Assembly (NCBI GenBank): GCA_020351895.1
Contig: CP070672.1
Location: forward strand, 1,981,500 to 1,994,435
Length of the DNA stretch: 12,936 nt
From: Thermoplasmata archaeon
Lineage (GTDB): Archaea; Thermoplasmatota; Thermoplasmata; GCA-020350865
Direction: 5' to 3'
Below, in pieces: positions 1 through 7,399 of the stretch. The notes beneath the pieces are model-generated. The model ran no database searches. It had not been told where the DNA came from and saw only the letters and a program-made list of their open reading frames with translations. Within the stretch, counting starts at the first letter, position 1, and every line of letters begins with the position of its first letter. Position numbers and translations under genes: made by a program.

Positions 1-517
1 ACATTCCAAAAGCTAAAATCGCCTTTCCACACAGGATGTTCACACATTCCTGATTTCTAGGGATTTTTTCTAATTTCAGAAGCTCGGCTGTTATTTTCGA
101 GGTCAATTGTGGTTTTGCACAGGCGATTTTACCGGAATTATCGATGATGTGAGCAGCTGCAACCATGGACTCATCAGAAAGCATTCCAATGTATTTATCG
201 AAAATGTCTTCGATTCTATTTTTCGTATCGACCCTGGCTAGATTGGCAACTATATCTATTGCATTCCATTTGATTATGTTATTGGGAGTGTCCAAAAGCT
301 CGATAAAGAAATCGATTTGTGAGTATATTTCCTCTGGTTTTTCTGCGCTCACGGTTCTTAGAATTTTAGCGCAGCCAAATTTTATTTTTGAATTTGATGA
401 GGATATGCCCTCAAATATCTTGGGAAGTAAATCGAGATCCTCCAAAACCTCCATGGCAAGATCATCCGGTGTTATAGCCTTATTTCCGAGTTTTTCCATT
501 ATATCGGTCTTATTCAT
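1..517 (-). CDS. HEAT-like repeat protein (3' end outside window)
   Basis: This is an open minus-strand frame from an ATG at 515-517 to the window edge, 172 codons without a stop. My translation begins MNKTDIMEKLGNKAITPDDL. It then shows helical pairs of about 35-40 residues, including a stretch reading IKFGCAKILRTVS and another reading NIIKWNAIDIVANLARVD. Amphipathic helix pairs with small residues at regular spacing are typical of HEAT/ARM solenoids, which act as protein-binding scaffolds. There is no signal peptide or membrane segment, so it is probably cytoplasmic. Partner and pathway are unknown. A BRE/TATA-like element about 35-50 nt upstream suggests its own promoter, although it lies 86 nt downstream of the DUF63 gene on the same strand. 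No strong ribosome binding site precedes the ATG, so the leader may be very short. The antisense 121-residue frame here is a shadow. The repeat-family call rests on pattern alone. Confidence 0.72.
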   Translation of the reverse strand, partial: MNKTDIMEKLGNKAITPDDLAMEVLEDLDLLPKIFEGISSSNSKIKFGCAKILRTVSAEKPEEIYSQIDFFIELLDTPNNIIKWNAIDIVANLARVDTKNRIEDIFDKYIGMLSDESMVAAAHIIDNSGKIACAKPQLTSKITAELLKLEKIPRNQECVNILCGKAILAFGM

Positions 518-550
518 GTCAAAACCCTGATGTTGATTATCTGGGGACCA

Positions 551-566
551 TTTAAGTATTTCTCCT
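551..566 (-). promoter_or_regulatory. BRE/TATA-like promoter of the HEAT-repeat gene
   Basis: Read on the minus strand, this is GGAGAA followed by AATACTTAAA, which resembles an archaeal BRE plus TATA box. It ends about 33 nt before the ATG at 517, so transcription would start only a few nucleotides upstream of the start codon. That fits a nearly leaderless mRNA and the absence of a good Shine-Dalgarno. Confidence 0.4.
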
Positions 567-603
567 TCAAGAGATTGGGGGGAGATTTTTTCAAAACAAA
601 TCC

Positions 604-1857
604 TCACACTCCCATCATCATCCTCAGCATATCCCTTGTCCCAGGAGCCAAGCCCAGCACAATGATGGCGATTTTTATCAGTCCCTTTAAGATCGGGTAT
701 TTGGTCAGCTCCTCTTTAAACGAGATATCTATCAGGTAAACCATTACACAGGCTAAAATCAATTTTATTGGGATGAATACCGCTGACGTGCCGAATGTTT
801 GAAAGAAAAATTCTGGGATCGGATGCTTTTCCGAATATCCATAGAAATCCACACCAACGAATGTGGCTGCGGCATCGAACATCTGACCGAAAATGATGAG
901 CAGGTTGATGGGATTCGTGAATATCGCCATTATCTTGTGTTTGTTCTCAAGGAGCTTGGGCACAATGTATGTGCAAAACGTGACGATAATGGATATCAAA
1001 ATGACCAAAAGACCTGCAAAAGGTCGAATTGTCACCTCATCCCTTACCTGAGCCTCCAGGTATGCCTCCTTCCATGGATCAATGGATGGCCATAATAGGA
1101 TTACAAATATCGAAAAAGTCAAAAGGAAGAGACCGAATAGGAAAACCGATAAAAAAGCGTTAAATTCATGTTTTTTCTGGGTATCCCAAATCAAAAAAGA
1201 GAATGTGAAAATAGAGAATATTATGGGAACCAGGGGATGAATCATGTAATTGAAGTTTCCTGAATTGAAAAAGTAAATAAATGCATATATCAAATCGAAA
1301 ATTAACCAGGCCATTCCTGTTAAAACGAGTTTCATTTTTAGCGAAAAACTTCCTCTCCGCTCAACAGTAACCATGAAAATAAGAACACCCAATATCAAAG
1401 CACCGATAACAAAGTAAATCAAAGGCGAGATGAAAAGATACACATAGGGCTCTTTAAATAGCTCTGCATCCTCCAAAACCCTAAGGGATCCACCTAAAAA
1501 GAAATACGGCATTACAGACAACACGAATCTCAGATCGATTTGAATCTTCAAGCGCTCTAAAACCTTGTATATGCCGAATAGCGCCAAAATCAGCACGATT
1601 CCGTAGGTTATCTCGCTGATTAGGGTATAACCTTGATTCACCTCATAACCGTCTGATTGTATCTTTGGCCCCGATTCTAAGGCATCCACCTCCACAGGAC
1701 CCCAATAATATCTATATATGAATTTATCCCAAAATATATCTGGAAGCAATAGGTAGCCTATAGTGATAAACGCTATGATTCCAAAAATCAGAATCAACCA
1801 AAGTTTTAGGCCGTGTTGCTTATAGAATCCTTTAAAATCCTTCAAACCTATCTCCAC
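604..1857 (-). CDS. DUF63 family multi-spanning membrane protein
   Basis: This 417-residue protein has a short cytoplasmic N-terminus and roughly 8-10 hydrophobic segments. Features I associate with the archaeal DUF63 family (PF01889) are all present: YYWGPVEVDA near residue 50, the GYEVNQGYTLISEITYG stretch around 70-85, GGSLRVLEDAELF near 125, QMFDAAATF near 325, a YSEKHPIPEFF motif, and a C-terminal LGLAPGTRDMLR. Conserved acidic, His and Arg residues within membrane segments hint at an enzyme or transporter, but the function is unknown. The start at 1857 is GTG, with AGGA directly abutting it, which is too close for a normal ribosome binding site. A TTG four codons later (1843-1845) has GGAG at an ideal 6-nt spacing and may be the real start, giving 413 residues. 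The gene is divergent from egsA across a 75-nt gap. Family assignment is confident; start and function are not. Confidence 0.88.
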   Translation of the reverse strand: MEIGLKDFKGFYKQHGLKLWLILIFGIIAFITIGYLLLPDIFWDKFIYRYYWGPVEVDALESGPKIQSDGYEVNQGYTLISEITYGIVLILALFGIYKVLERLKIQIDLRFVLSVMPYFFLGGSLRVLEDAELFKEPYVYLFISPLIYFVIGALILGVLIFMVTVERRGSFSLKMKLVLTGMAWLIFDLIYAFIYFFNSGNFNYMIHPLVPIIFSIFTFSFLIWDTQKKHEFNAFLSVFLFGLFLLTFSIFVILLWPSIDPWKEAYLEAQVRDEVTIRPFAGLLVILISIIVTFCTYIVPKLLENKHKIMAIFTNPINLLIIFGQMFDAAATFVGVDFYGYSEKHPIPEFFFQTFGTSAVFIPIKLILACVMVYLIDISFKEELTKYPILKGLIKIAIIVLGLAPGTRDMLRMMMGV

Positions 1858-1893
1858 TCCTAATTCAACCGATAATTTGAAAAGGGTAAAGGC

Positions 1894-1903
1894 CTATATT
1901 AAC
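1894..1903. promoter_or_regulatory. Shared, near-symmetric TATA element between DUF63 and egsA
   Basis: The sequence CCTATATTAA reads as CTATATTAA on plus and TTAATATAG on minus, so one AT-rich block can serve as TATA box in both directions. It ends 29 nt before the egsA ATG and starts about 37 nt before the DUF63 GTG, both normal archaeal distances. No second clear TATA box is visible in the 75-nt gap. Confidence 0.45.
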
Positions 1904-1932
1904 CTCTCTATCAAGCGCTGAGGCGAATTGCG

Positions 1933-2997
1933 ATGAATGAGACTTTCACAAAATCAAAAACCACTGAATTGCCCAGGATAATCATGGTTGGACATGAGGT
2001 AATAAACGAAAGCGGCAACGTTTGTAAGAATCTGCGCCTTGAAAGCCCAGGATTGATTGTATCCGATGAGATTACAAAGAAGATCGCAGGCGATATTGTT
2101 TATGGAATTCTAACAGATATTGGATTTGATGTACATCAAACTTCAATAAATGAGGCCAATAAGGAGAACATAGCCGATATAAAGGATAAAATCAAGGAGT
2201 TGAAGGCCCAGTTCGTTTTGGGTGTGGGTGGGGGCAGACCCATAGATGTTGCAAAATGCTCTTCTTTTGAGAGCAACATACCATTTTTGAGCATTCCAAC
2301 TGCAGCTTCACATGATGGGATAGTATCCTCCAGGGCATCGATAAACGTTGACGGAAAGAGAAAATCCCTAACTGCCCAAACTCCATTGGCAGTGGTTGCA
2401 GACACCAGTATCATCGCCTCATCCCCATACAGATTGTTGGCTGCAGGTTGTGGCGATATAGTGGCAAACATAACCGCCGTCATGGATTGGAAGCTGGCTC
2501 AGAGGCTGAAGAATGAAGAGTTCAGCAGCTCAGCCTCCATGCTTGCAGATCTAACGGGCAGGTTCCTCCTTGATAATTCCGACATGATAAAACCAGGTAT
2601 AGAGGAATCGGCCTGGTATGTGGCCAAGGCTCTTGTTTCATCGGGTGTGGCCATGAGTATAGCTGGCTCTTCAAGGCCGGCAAGTGGTGCGGAGCATAAG
2701 TTCTCCCATGCACTGGATGAAATCGCAGAAAAACCCGCGCTACACGGAGAGCAGTGCGGTGTGGGAGCCATAATGATGATGTATCTTCACGGTGGAGATT
2801 GGGTTAAGATAAAAGATGCCTTGCTGAACATCGGAGCCCCCACCTCTGCCAAGAGACTTGGACTTGACGATGATGAAGTGATCAGGGCCCTCACTTATGC
2901 CCACGAGATAAATCCTCAGAGGTACACGATTTTAGGGGACAACGGTCTAAGCCATGAAGCTGCGGAAAATCTGGCCAAGATCACTAAGGTTATTTGA
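1933..2997 (+). CDS. egsA: sn-glycerol-1-phosphate dehydrogenase
   Basis: This cytoplasmic enzyme reduces dihydroxyacetone phosphate to sn-glycerol 1-phosphate with NAD(P)H, the first committed step of archaeal ether-lipid synthesis. The 354-residue length is normal for the family. The nucleotide-binding stretch GVGGGRPIDVAK lies at residues 97-108 and IPTAASHDGIVSSRAS at 121-136, with the family Asp at 128. By analogy with iron/zinc-dependent glycerol dehydrogenases, the likely metal ligands are D174 (AGCGDIVAN), H255 (SGAEHKFSH) and H271 (LHGEQCGVGA). All are present, so the enzyme should be active. The ATG at 1933 is preceded by GAGGCGA at 9-nt spacing. The gene is followed 21 nt later by the UPF0179 gene on the same strand, probably one transcript. 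This gene is the strongest sign that the host is an archaeon. Relatives such as AraM or glycerol dehydrogenase are less likely given the archaeal context. Confidence 0.95.
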   Translation: MNETFTKSKTTELPRIIMVGHEVINESGNVCKNLRLESPGLIVSDEITKKIAGDIVYGILTDIGFDVHQTSINEANKENIADIKDKIKELKAQFVLGVGGGRPIDVAKCSSFESNIPFLSIPTAASHDGIVSSRASINVDGKRKSLTAQTPLAVVADTSIIASSPYRLLAAGCGDIVANITAVMDWKLAQRLKNEEFSSSASMLADLTGRFLLDNSDMIKPGIEESAWYVAKALVSSGVAMSIAGSSRPASGAEHKFSHALDEIAEKPALHGEQCGVGAIMMMYLHGGDWVKIKDALLNIGAPTSAKRLGLDDDEVIRALTYAHEINPQRYTILGDNGLSHEAAENLAKITKVI

Positions 2998-3006
2998 ATC
3001 GACAAA

Positions 3007-3013
3007 GGGGTGA
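3007..3013 (+). promoter_or_regulatory. Ribosome binding site that fixes the UPF0179 start
   Basis: GGGGTGA matches the anti-Shine-Dalgarno consensus GGAGGTGA and lies 5 nt before the ATG at 3019. The upstream in-frame GTG at 3010 falls inside this site, so ATG 3019 is the better start. Confidence 0.7.
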
Positions 3014-3018
3014 ATTTC

Positions 3019-3444
3019 ATGGTAGTTAGTCTGGTTGGAGAAACACAAGCAAAGGTCGGTACAACCTTCATTTTTCGCGGCCCTCTCTCCGAATGCAGGG
3101 ACTGCAAGAGAAAGACGGTCTGCTTCAATCTCGAGGAGGGTACCCTATATGAAATAGTGAGTGTGAGGGATAAAAAACACGATTGTAATGTCCACGAAGG
3201 AGGGGTGAGGGTTGTAGAGCTGAAAAAGGCGCCCATTGAAACCACGCTGGATTCAAAACATGCAATCGAAGGCTCTACTGTGAGCCTCGATAAAGACGAG
3301 TGCTTGAATATGGGTTGCGATAGTTATATGATGTGCTTTTTAATGAAGCCGAAAGGCAGCAAGAAATTTCGCGTCACTAAAGTAAAAGGGGATGTGAGTT
3401 GCCCTGAAGGAAGGAGCCTGAAGCAGGTTGTTTTGGAGATGTGA
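3019..3444 (+). CDS. UPF0179 family cysteine-rich protein
   Basis: This 141-residue cytoplasmic protein belongs to the archaeal UPF0179 family (PF03684) by overall pattern: an N-terminal VSLVGETQAKVGTTFIF, then SECRDCKRKTVCFNLE, and a C-terminal CLNMGCDSYMMC. Counting from ATG 3019 there are eight cysteines, at 26, 29, 35, 56, 95, 100, 106 and 128. They form two clusters, C-x2-C-x5-C and C-x4-C-x5-C, plus two lone cysteines. The arrangement suggests metal binding (zinc or an iron-sulfur cluster), but no biochemical function is known to me. There is no membrane segment. It lies 21 nt after egsA with a strong ribosome binding site of its own, so it is probably co-transcribed with egsA. It converges with dnaJ, leaving only 8 nt between the stop codons. 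A longer form from GTG 3010 is possible but unlikely. Confidence 0.85.
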   Translation: MVVSLVGETQAKVGTTFIFRGPLSECRDCKRKTVCFNLEEGTLYEIVSVRDKKHDCNVHEGGVRVVELKKAPIETTLDSKHAIEGSTVSLDKDECLNMGCDSYMMCFLMKPKGSKKFRVTKVKGDVSCPEGRSLKQVVLEM

Positions 3445-3452
3445 GAGCTCTT

Positions 3453-4589
3453 TTACTTGAACTTCTCAAAGAACCCGCTTTTTTTCCCCTTCGCACCCTT
3501 AAGCAACCCTTCAAATTCCAATAGCAATTGCTTCTGTTTCTCAGTGAGTTTTGAAGGTGTTTTCACTATAACCCGAACGTACTCATCGCCCCTTCCTCTG
3601 CCGTGCACATCGGGAATACCCTCTCCCTTAAGGCGTAAAATCGTATGCGTCTGAGTACCTTTGGGAATCTTCAACTTGGCCTTACTATTTAGGGTAGGTA
3701 CCTCGATCTCGTCCCCCAGCGCAGCTTGAACAAAACTTATCTCAGCGTCGTATAAAATGTGATTTCCTTCCCTTTGGAAAATATCGTGGGGTTTGACGTA
3801 GATTATCACAAACAAATCACCTGACAGACCCTGACCACTGCTGGCCTCTCCTTCTCCTGCAAGTCGTATTCGATTCCCGGAATCCACTCCCGGTGGGACT
3901 TCTACTTTGATTTTCCTGTACTTACGAACCTTCCCCCTTCCATGGCAATCAGGGCAGGGATGGTCTATCTTCTCACCGGCACCGTTGCAGCTTCTACAGG
4001 GCGTTATCCTCACAAATTGCCCGAAACCGCTTCTTTTCACGTCCCTTATCTGCCCGGTCCCACCGCAGGAGGGACATTTCTTAGGAAAAGTCCCTGGCTT
4101 GGCACCTGTTCCATTACATTTTGAGCAACTTTCGATTCTTGGTACCTTGATGGTTTTTTTCGTTCCAAAGGCTGCCTCCTCCAAACTGATTTCGAGATCT
4201 TGATACAGGTTGCTGCCCCTTGTTGGCCCTCTACTCCTCGTCCTTGCCCCTCTGAAAAACGTGTCGAAGATGCTGTCGAATCCGCCAAAACCAAATCCCA
4301 TTTCACCAAAAATGTCGTCGAAATTGATTGTCCTGAATATATCTTCCTGAGAGTATCTGCCCTCTATTCCCGCATGACCGTACATGTCGTATTGTTTTCG
4401 TTTTGTTTCATCACTCAAAACGCCGTAGGCCTCTGAGATCTCCTTGAATTTTTCCTCTGCTTGCTTTGGATTTTCCTTGTTCATATCGGGATGGTATTTT
4501 TTTGCTAGTTTGCGGTAGGCCTTCTTTATTTCCCCCTTTGAGGCTTTCTTATCGACATCGAGCACTTCGTAATAGTCCCGTTTTGCCAC
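3453..4589 (-). CDS. dnaJ: Chaperone protein DnaJ (type I Hsp40)
   Basis: This 378-residue co-chaperone stimulates DnaK ATP hydrolysis and delivers unfolded substrates. The J domain covers residues 1-70 with the essential HPD at 33-35. A Gly/Phe-rich linker at about 95-125 includes [15 protein letters not shown]. Four complete zinc-finger repeats follow: CSKCNGTG (155-162), CPSCGGTG (172-179), CRSCNGAG (198-205) and CPDCHGRG (212-219). The two-lobed C-terminal substrate-binding region includes [17 protein letters not shown] and [19 protein letters not shown]. All parts of a class A J-protein are intact. The start is GTG at 4587-4589, preceded by AGGAGGT at 7-nt spacing, so I prefer it over internal ATGs. 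The gene is the last of the hsp20-grpE-dnaK-dnaJ cluster, but a 115-nt gap with a T-tract and two inverted repeats separates it from dnaK. It may therefore be expressed at a different level or have its own promoter. Confidence 0.97.
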   Translation of the reverse strand: MAKRDYYEVLDVDKKASKGEIKKAYRKLAKKYHPDMNKENPKQAEEKFKEISEAYGVLSDETKRKQYDMYGHAGIEGRYSQEDIFRTINFDDIFGEMGFGFGGFDSIFDTFFRGARTRSRGPTRGSNLYQDLEISLEEAAFGTKKTIKVPRIESCSKCNGTGAKPGTFPKKCPSCGGTGQIRDVKRSGFGQFVRITPCRSCNGAGEKIDHPCPDCHGRGKVRKYRKIKVEVPPGVDSGNRIRLAGEGEASSGQGLSGDLFVIIYVKPHDIFQREGNHILYDAEISFVQAALGDEIEVPTLNSKAKLKIPKGTQTHTILRLKGEGIPDVHGRGRGDEYVRVIVKTPSKLTEKQKQLLLEFEGLLKGAKGKKSGFFEKFK

Positions 4590-4596
4590 CAGTCAA

Positions 4597-4603
4597 ACCT
4601 CCT
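4597..4603 (-). promoter_or_regulatory. dnaJ ribosome binding site
   Basis: Read on minus this is AGGAGGT, 7 nt before the GTG start. Its first three bases lie inside the 3' arm of the 4601-4618 hairpin, so folding could partly hide it. Confidence 0.65.
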
Positions 4604-4618
4604 GCCTTCAAATGCAGG
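4601..4618 (-). repeat. Inverted repeat overlapping the dnaJ ribosome binding site
   Basis: On the mRNA strand this reads CCTGC, an 8-nt loop, then GCAGG. The five-pair GC-rich stem shares AGG with the Shine-Dalgarno AGGAGGT. It could act as a modest translational gate or thermosensor, but the stem is short and the repeat could be chance. Confidence 0.4.
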
Positions 4619-4622
4619 TACC

Positions 4623-4637
4623 AACACCTAAGGTGTT
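4623..4637. repeat. Perfect 7-1-7 inverted repeat in the dnaK-dnaJ gap
   Basis: AACACCT, one A, then AGGTGTT forms a perfect palindrome around a single central base, 34-48 nt before the dnaJ start. It could be a protein operator (15 bp suits a homodimer) or, in RNA, a six-pair stem with a three-base loop. The same 7-mer occurs elsewhere in the window at about the rate expected by chance, so specificity for heat shock is unproven. Confidence 0.45.
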
Positions 4638-4678
4638 TTCATCTTCCTTGAAATTTGGATGTGTTAAAGACTCGCAAC

Positions 4679-4685
4679 AAAAAAA
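4679..4685 (-). terminator. T-tract after dnaK, possible archaeal terminator or attenuator
   Basis: Seven consecutive T on the minus strand lie 20-26 nt beyond the dnaK stop. Archaeal RNA polymerase can terminate at T-runs without a hairpin. Partial termination here would reduce dnaJ relative to dnaK. Only the T-run is seen. Confidence 0.3.
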
Positions 4686-4704
4686 TATTGCGGTGTGAAA
4701 AAGC

Positions 4705-6579
4705 TCATTTGTCCTCTTCTTCCTCATCAACTATTTTATAATCCGCGTCCACGTACTCCTTGTCATCTTTACTCTCAGTACTTTCCTCGGGTGCCTCGGC
4801 CTGCTCTTTTGCCTGCTTTGCAGCCTGTTCTTGCGCCACCTTCTGATATATGGCTGTTCCGATCTTCTGAACCTCTTCTTGCACCTTCTCTATGTCTTTC
4901 TTCAATTTTGGTATGTCATCGCCTTTCATGGATCCTTTCAGTATTTCAATGGCTTCTTCTATGCTCTTTTTATCTTCGGAACTCACCTTGTCGCCATACT
5001 CCTTTAAGGTCTTTTCCGCGTTGTAAACGAGGCTCTCGGCCTGGTTCTTGGTCTCGATGGTCTCCTTAAGCTTCTTGTCCTCCTCAGCGAATTTCTCTGC
5101 GTTCTTTATCTTCTCTTCAATCTCCTCTTGACTGAGATTCGTGCTGCCAGTAATAGTGATGCTCTGCTCCTTGCCTGTTCCCAAATCCTTGGCCGAAACG
5201 TTAACAATGCCATTTGCATCTATATCGAATGTGACCTCCACCTGGGGGACGCCCCTTGGTGCAGGCGGTATGCCTGCCAAATGGAATCTGCCAAGACTTA
5301 TGTTGTCTATGGCCATGTCTCTCTCCCCCTGAAACACGTGGATTTCAACACTGGTTTGAAAGTCTGCGGCCGTGGAGAATATCTGGCTTCTTCTGGTTGG
5401 AATCGTGGTGTTCCTCTCGATTAACTTGGTAGCTATACCTCCCAGAGTTTCAACTCCCAATGAAAGTGGTGTGACATCAAGCAGTAGAAGATCCTTTACC
5501 TCACCTGCCAAGACGCCTCCCTGAATGGCAGCCCCCATGGCAACGCACTGCATCGGGTCAATTCCTCTTTCAGCTTTCTTACCTAGTATCTTCTCGAACT
5601 TGTCCCTGACTATGGGCATCCTGGTCGGTCCACCTACGAGTATGATCTTGTTGATGTCCTTGTACTCCAATTTGGCATCTGAAAATGCCCTTTTAATGGG
5701 TCCCTCGCAGCGTATTAGAACAGGCGCCACAAGCTCTTCCAGCTTAGCCCTGGTAAGTTTCATCTCCAGATGCTTCGGGCCCTGTGAATCAGAGGCCAAA
5801 AACGGAAGATTCATTGTCGTGGAGAGGGTGCTGGAAAGCTCGATTTTTGCCTTTTCAGCGGCGTCTCTCAACCTTTGAAGCGCTGCCTTATCCTTTGAAA
5901 GATCTATTCCTTCCTTATTCTTGAACTCGGATATCATGTATTCTATGATCCGATCATCCATATCTGTTCCACCCAGCTGGGTGTCCCCTGATGTGGATGC
6001 CACTTCGAAAACACCTTCCCCTATGTCCATGATAGTGACATCGAATGTCCCCCCACCCAAATCCAAAACCACTATCTTCTGATCCTCGCTCTTGTCCATC
6101 CCATAGGCCAATGATGCCGCAGTAGGCTCGTTTATTATTCTCAGGACTTCCAAACCTGCGATGGTGCCTGCATCCTTGGTTGCCTGTCTTTGGTTATCGT
6201 TGAAGTAAGCCGGGACCGTAATTACGGCCTGCTTCACCTCCTCTCCCAGGTAGGCCTCCGCATCTGCCTTTATCTTCTGGAGAATCATTGCGGATATCTC
6301 CTGTGGAGTGTAGATTTTATCGTCTATTGTTACAGTGTAATTGGAGCCCATCTTCCTCTTGATGCGCATTATTGTCCTTTCGGGATTGAGTACAGCCTGT
6401 CTCTTTGCAGGCTCTCCAACAAGCCTCTCCCCATCCTTCGTGAAGGCGATCACGGATGGAAACATCTTTCCTCCGAAAGTGCTACCCTCTGCACTTGGTA
6501 TGATGACAGGTCTGCCCCCTTCCATATAGGCTGCTTCAGAATTCGTAGTTCCTAAATCTATTCCTATGATCTTCGCCAT
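4705..6579 (-). CDS. dnaK: Chaperone protein DnaK (Hsp70)
   Basis: This 624-residue ATP-driven chaperone is complete. The nucleotide-binding domain spans about 1-365 with [10 protein letters not shown] (5-14), a phosphate-loop region around [10 protein letters not shown] (173-182) and LVGGPTRMP (314-322). The interdomain linker [15 protein letters not shown] is at 361-375. The substrate-binding beta domain covers about 376-485, then the helical lid and an acidic tail ending in EEEEDK. Between IKR (73-75) and YTPQEIS (90-96) there are only 14 residues. E. coli DnaK has about 25 more there, so this is the short form known from Gram-positive bacteria and archaea. LGGTDMD (202-208) replaces the common LGGDDFD, a form I associate with archaeal DnaK. 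The ATG at 6579 has GAGGTGA overlapping the grpE stop, which suggests translational coupling. The gene works with the adjacent GrpE and DnaJ. Confidence 0.98.
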   Translation of the reverse strand: MAKIIGIDLGTTNSEAAYMEGGRPVIIPSAEGSTFGGKMFPSVIAFTKDGERLVGEPAKRQAVLNPERTIMRIKRKMGSNYTVTIDDKIYTPQEISAMILQKIKADAEAYLGEEVKQAVITVPAYFNDNQRQATKDAGTIAGLEVLRIINEPTAASLAYGMDKSEDQKIVVLDLGGGTFDVTIMDIGEGVFEVASTSGDTQLGGTDMDDRIIEYMISEFKNKEGIDLSKDKAALQRLRDAAEKAKIELSSTLSTTMNLPFLASDSQGPKHLEMKLTRAKLEELVAPVLIRCEGPIKRAFSDAKLEYKDINKIILVGGPTRMPIVRDKFEKILGKKAERGIDPMQCVAMGAAIQGGVLAGEVKDLLLLDVTPLSLGVETLGGIATKLIERNTTIPTRRSQIFSTAADFQTSVEIHVFQGERDMAIDNISLGRFHLAGIPPAPRGVPQVEVTFDIDANGIVNVSAKDLGTGKEQSITITGSTNLSQEEIEEKIKNAEKFAEEDKKLKETIETKNQAESLVYNAEKTLKEYGDKVSSEDKKSIEEAIEILKGSMKGDDIPKLKKDIEKVQEEVQKIGTAIYQKVAQEQAAKQAKEQAEAPEESTESKDDKEYVDADYKIVDEEEEDK

Positions 6580-6585
6580 ATTCGC

Positions 6586-6592
6586 TCACCTC
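6586..6592 (-). promoter_or_regulatory. dnaK ribosome binding site overlapping the grpE stop
   Basis: Minus-strand GAGGTGA lies 6 nt before the dnaK ATG and shares its first two bases with the grpE TGA codon. A ribosome finishing grpE would sit on the dnaK start, which supports co-expression. Confidence 0.75.
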
Positions 6593-7394
6593 ATAATTCA
6601 TTATTTTCAGTATTTTCTTCGGTATCCTCATCTTCAATCTCATCCAATTCTTCTTCCTTTTCGTTCTCATTTTCTTTCTTTTCGTCACTCCCAGGTAATG
6701 TTGTCACCCTGACCTTTGCAGGCCTCAATATTTTATCCTTGTATTTGTAACCAGGTTGAACCACACCCAACACAGTGTGTTCGGGATAGTCATTTGTGGG
6801 TACCATCTCCACGGCCTCATGCTTCCATGGATCGAACTTCTCGGATTCGGCGGATATCTTACTTAGACCTTCTTTTTCCAGCATCCCTAAGAAGTTCCTG
6901 TATATAAGCTCCATGCCCTCCATGAACTTCTCATTTGATCCCTTTTCTTCCACTGCCAGGGCGCTTTGAAAATCGTCTAAAACTCCAAGGAGATCTTTTA
7001 TCAGTTGAGCATTCGCATAAATTTTGAACTCCTGCAGCTCCTTTTCTATTCTTCTTTTATAGTTGTCAAATTCGGCCTGGCTTCTCAGCAAACAGTCGTA
7101 GTATTCCCGAACAAGTTTATCCTTTTCCTCTAAAGAGGACTTCAATGTCTCCAAATGCGTGATATCCTCTTCCTGAGCCCCTGTTTCTTCTTTCTTTTCA
7201 TCTGAAGTCGATTTGCTGCCCTCAATTTTCATCAATGGATCCTCTGATTGGATTTTCATGGCATCGGTTTCTTTATCATCCGATGCATCTTTACCCTTTT
7301 TTTCAGATTTTTTATCTTCTTTATCTGCTTCCGGAACTTGCTTCATATTCATTCCCATCAAAAATGTGTTTTTCCAAAAGAAATTTGGGTTCAT
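6591..7394 (-). CDS. grpE: Nucleotide exchange factor GrpE
   Basis: This protein releases ADP from DnaK. The frame gives up to 267 residues, longer than the roughly 180-200 usual for GrpE. Residues 1-75 are low-complexity, Lys/Asp/Glu-rich and probably disordered. A long coiled coil at about 78-135 includes LLRSQAEFDNYKRR (102-115), then LLGVLDDFQSAL (135-146). The beta domain carries EKFDPWKHEAVEMVP (185-199) and YKYKDKILRPAKVRV (216-230). The last 30 residues are almost all Glu, Asp, Asn and Lys, an unusual acidic tail. The ATG at 7394 follows the hsp20 stop by 5 nt but lacks a clear ribosome binding site, and its first dozen residues (MNPNFFWKNTFL) are odd for GrpE. Met13, Met15 or Met17 may be the true start. 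The gene is sandwiched tightly between hsp20 and dnaK, so one operon is very likely. Confidence 0.93.
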   Translation of the reverse strand: MNPNFFWKNTFLMGMNMKQVPEADKEDKKSEKKGKDASDDKETDAMKIQSEDPLMKIEGSKSTSDEKKEETGAQEEDITHLETLKSSLEEKDKLVREYYDCLLRSQAEFDNYKRRIEKELQEFKIYANAQLIKDLLGVLDDFQSALAVEEKGSNEKFMEGMELIYRNFLGMLEKEGLSKISAESEKFDPWKHEAVEMVPTNDYPEHTVLGVVQPGYKYKDKILRPAKVRVTTLPGSDEKKENENEKEEELDEIEDEDTEENTENNEL

Positions 7395-7399
7395 AAAGC

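Noticed and set aside
165..530. Plus-strand 121-residue frame
   Set aside because: It is antisense to the HEAT-like gene, has Ser/Leu-rich composition typical of a shadow, and lacks a ribosome binding site.
799..1095. Plus-strand 98-residue frame opposite the DUF63 gene
   Set aside because: It is fully inside a well-supported gene on the other strand and shows no family resemblance.
3010..3018. GTG 3010 as start of the UPF0179 protein
   Set aside because: The GTG is part of the GGGGTGA ribosome binding site serving ATG 3019.
3443..3450. AGAGCTCT palindrome between the convergent UPF0179 and dnaJ genes as a bidirectional terminator
   Set aside because: It has no loop, only four base pairs, and just four T after it.
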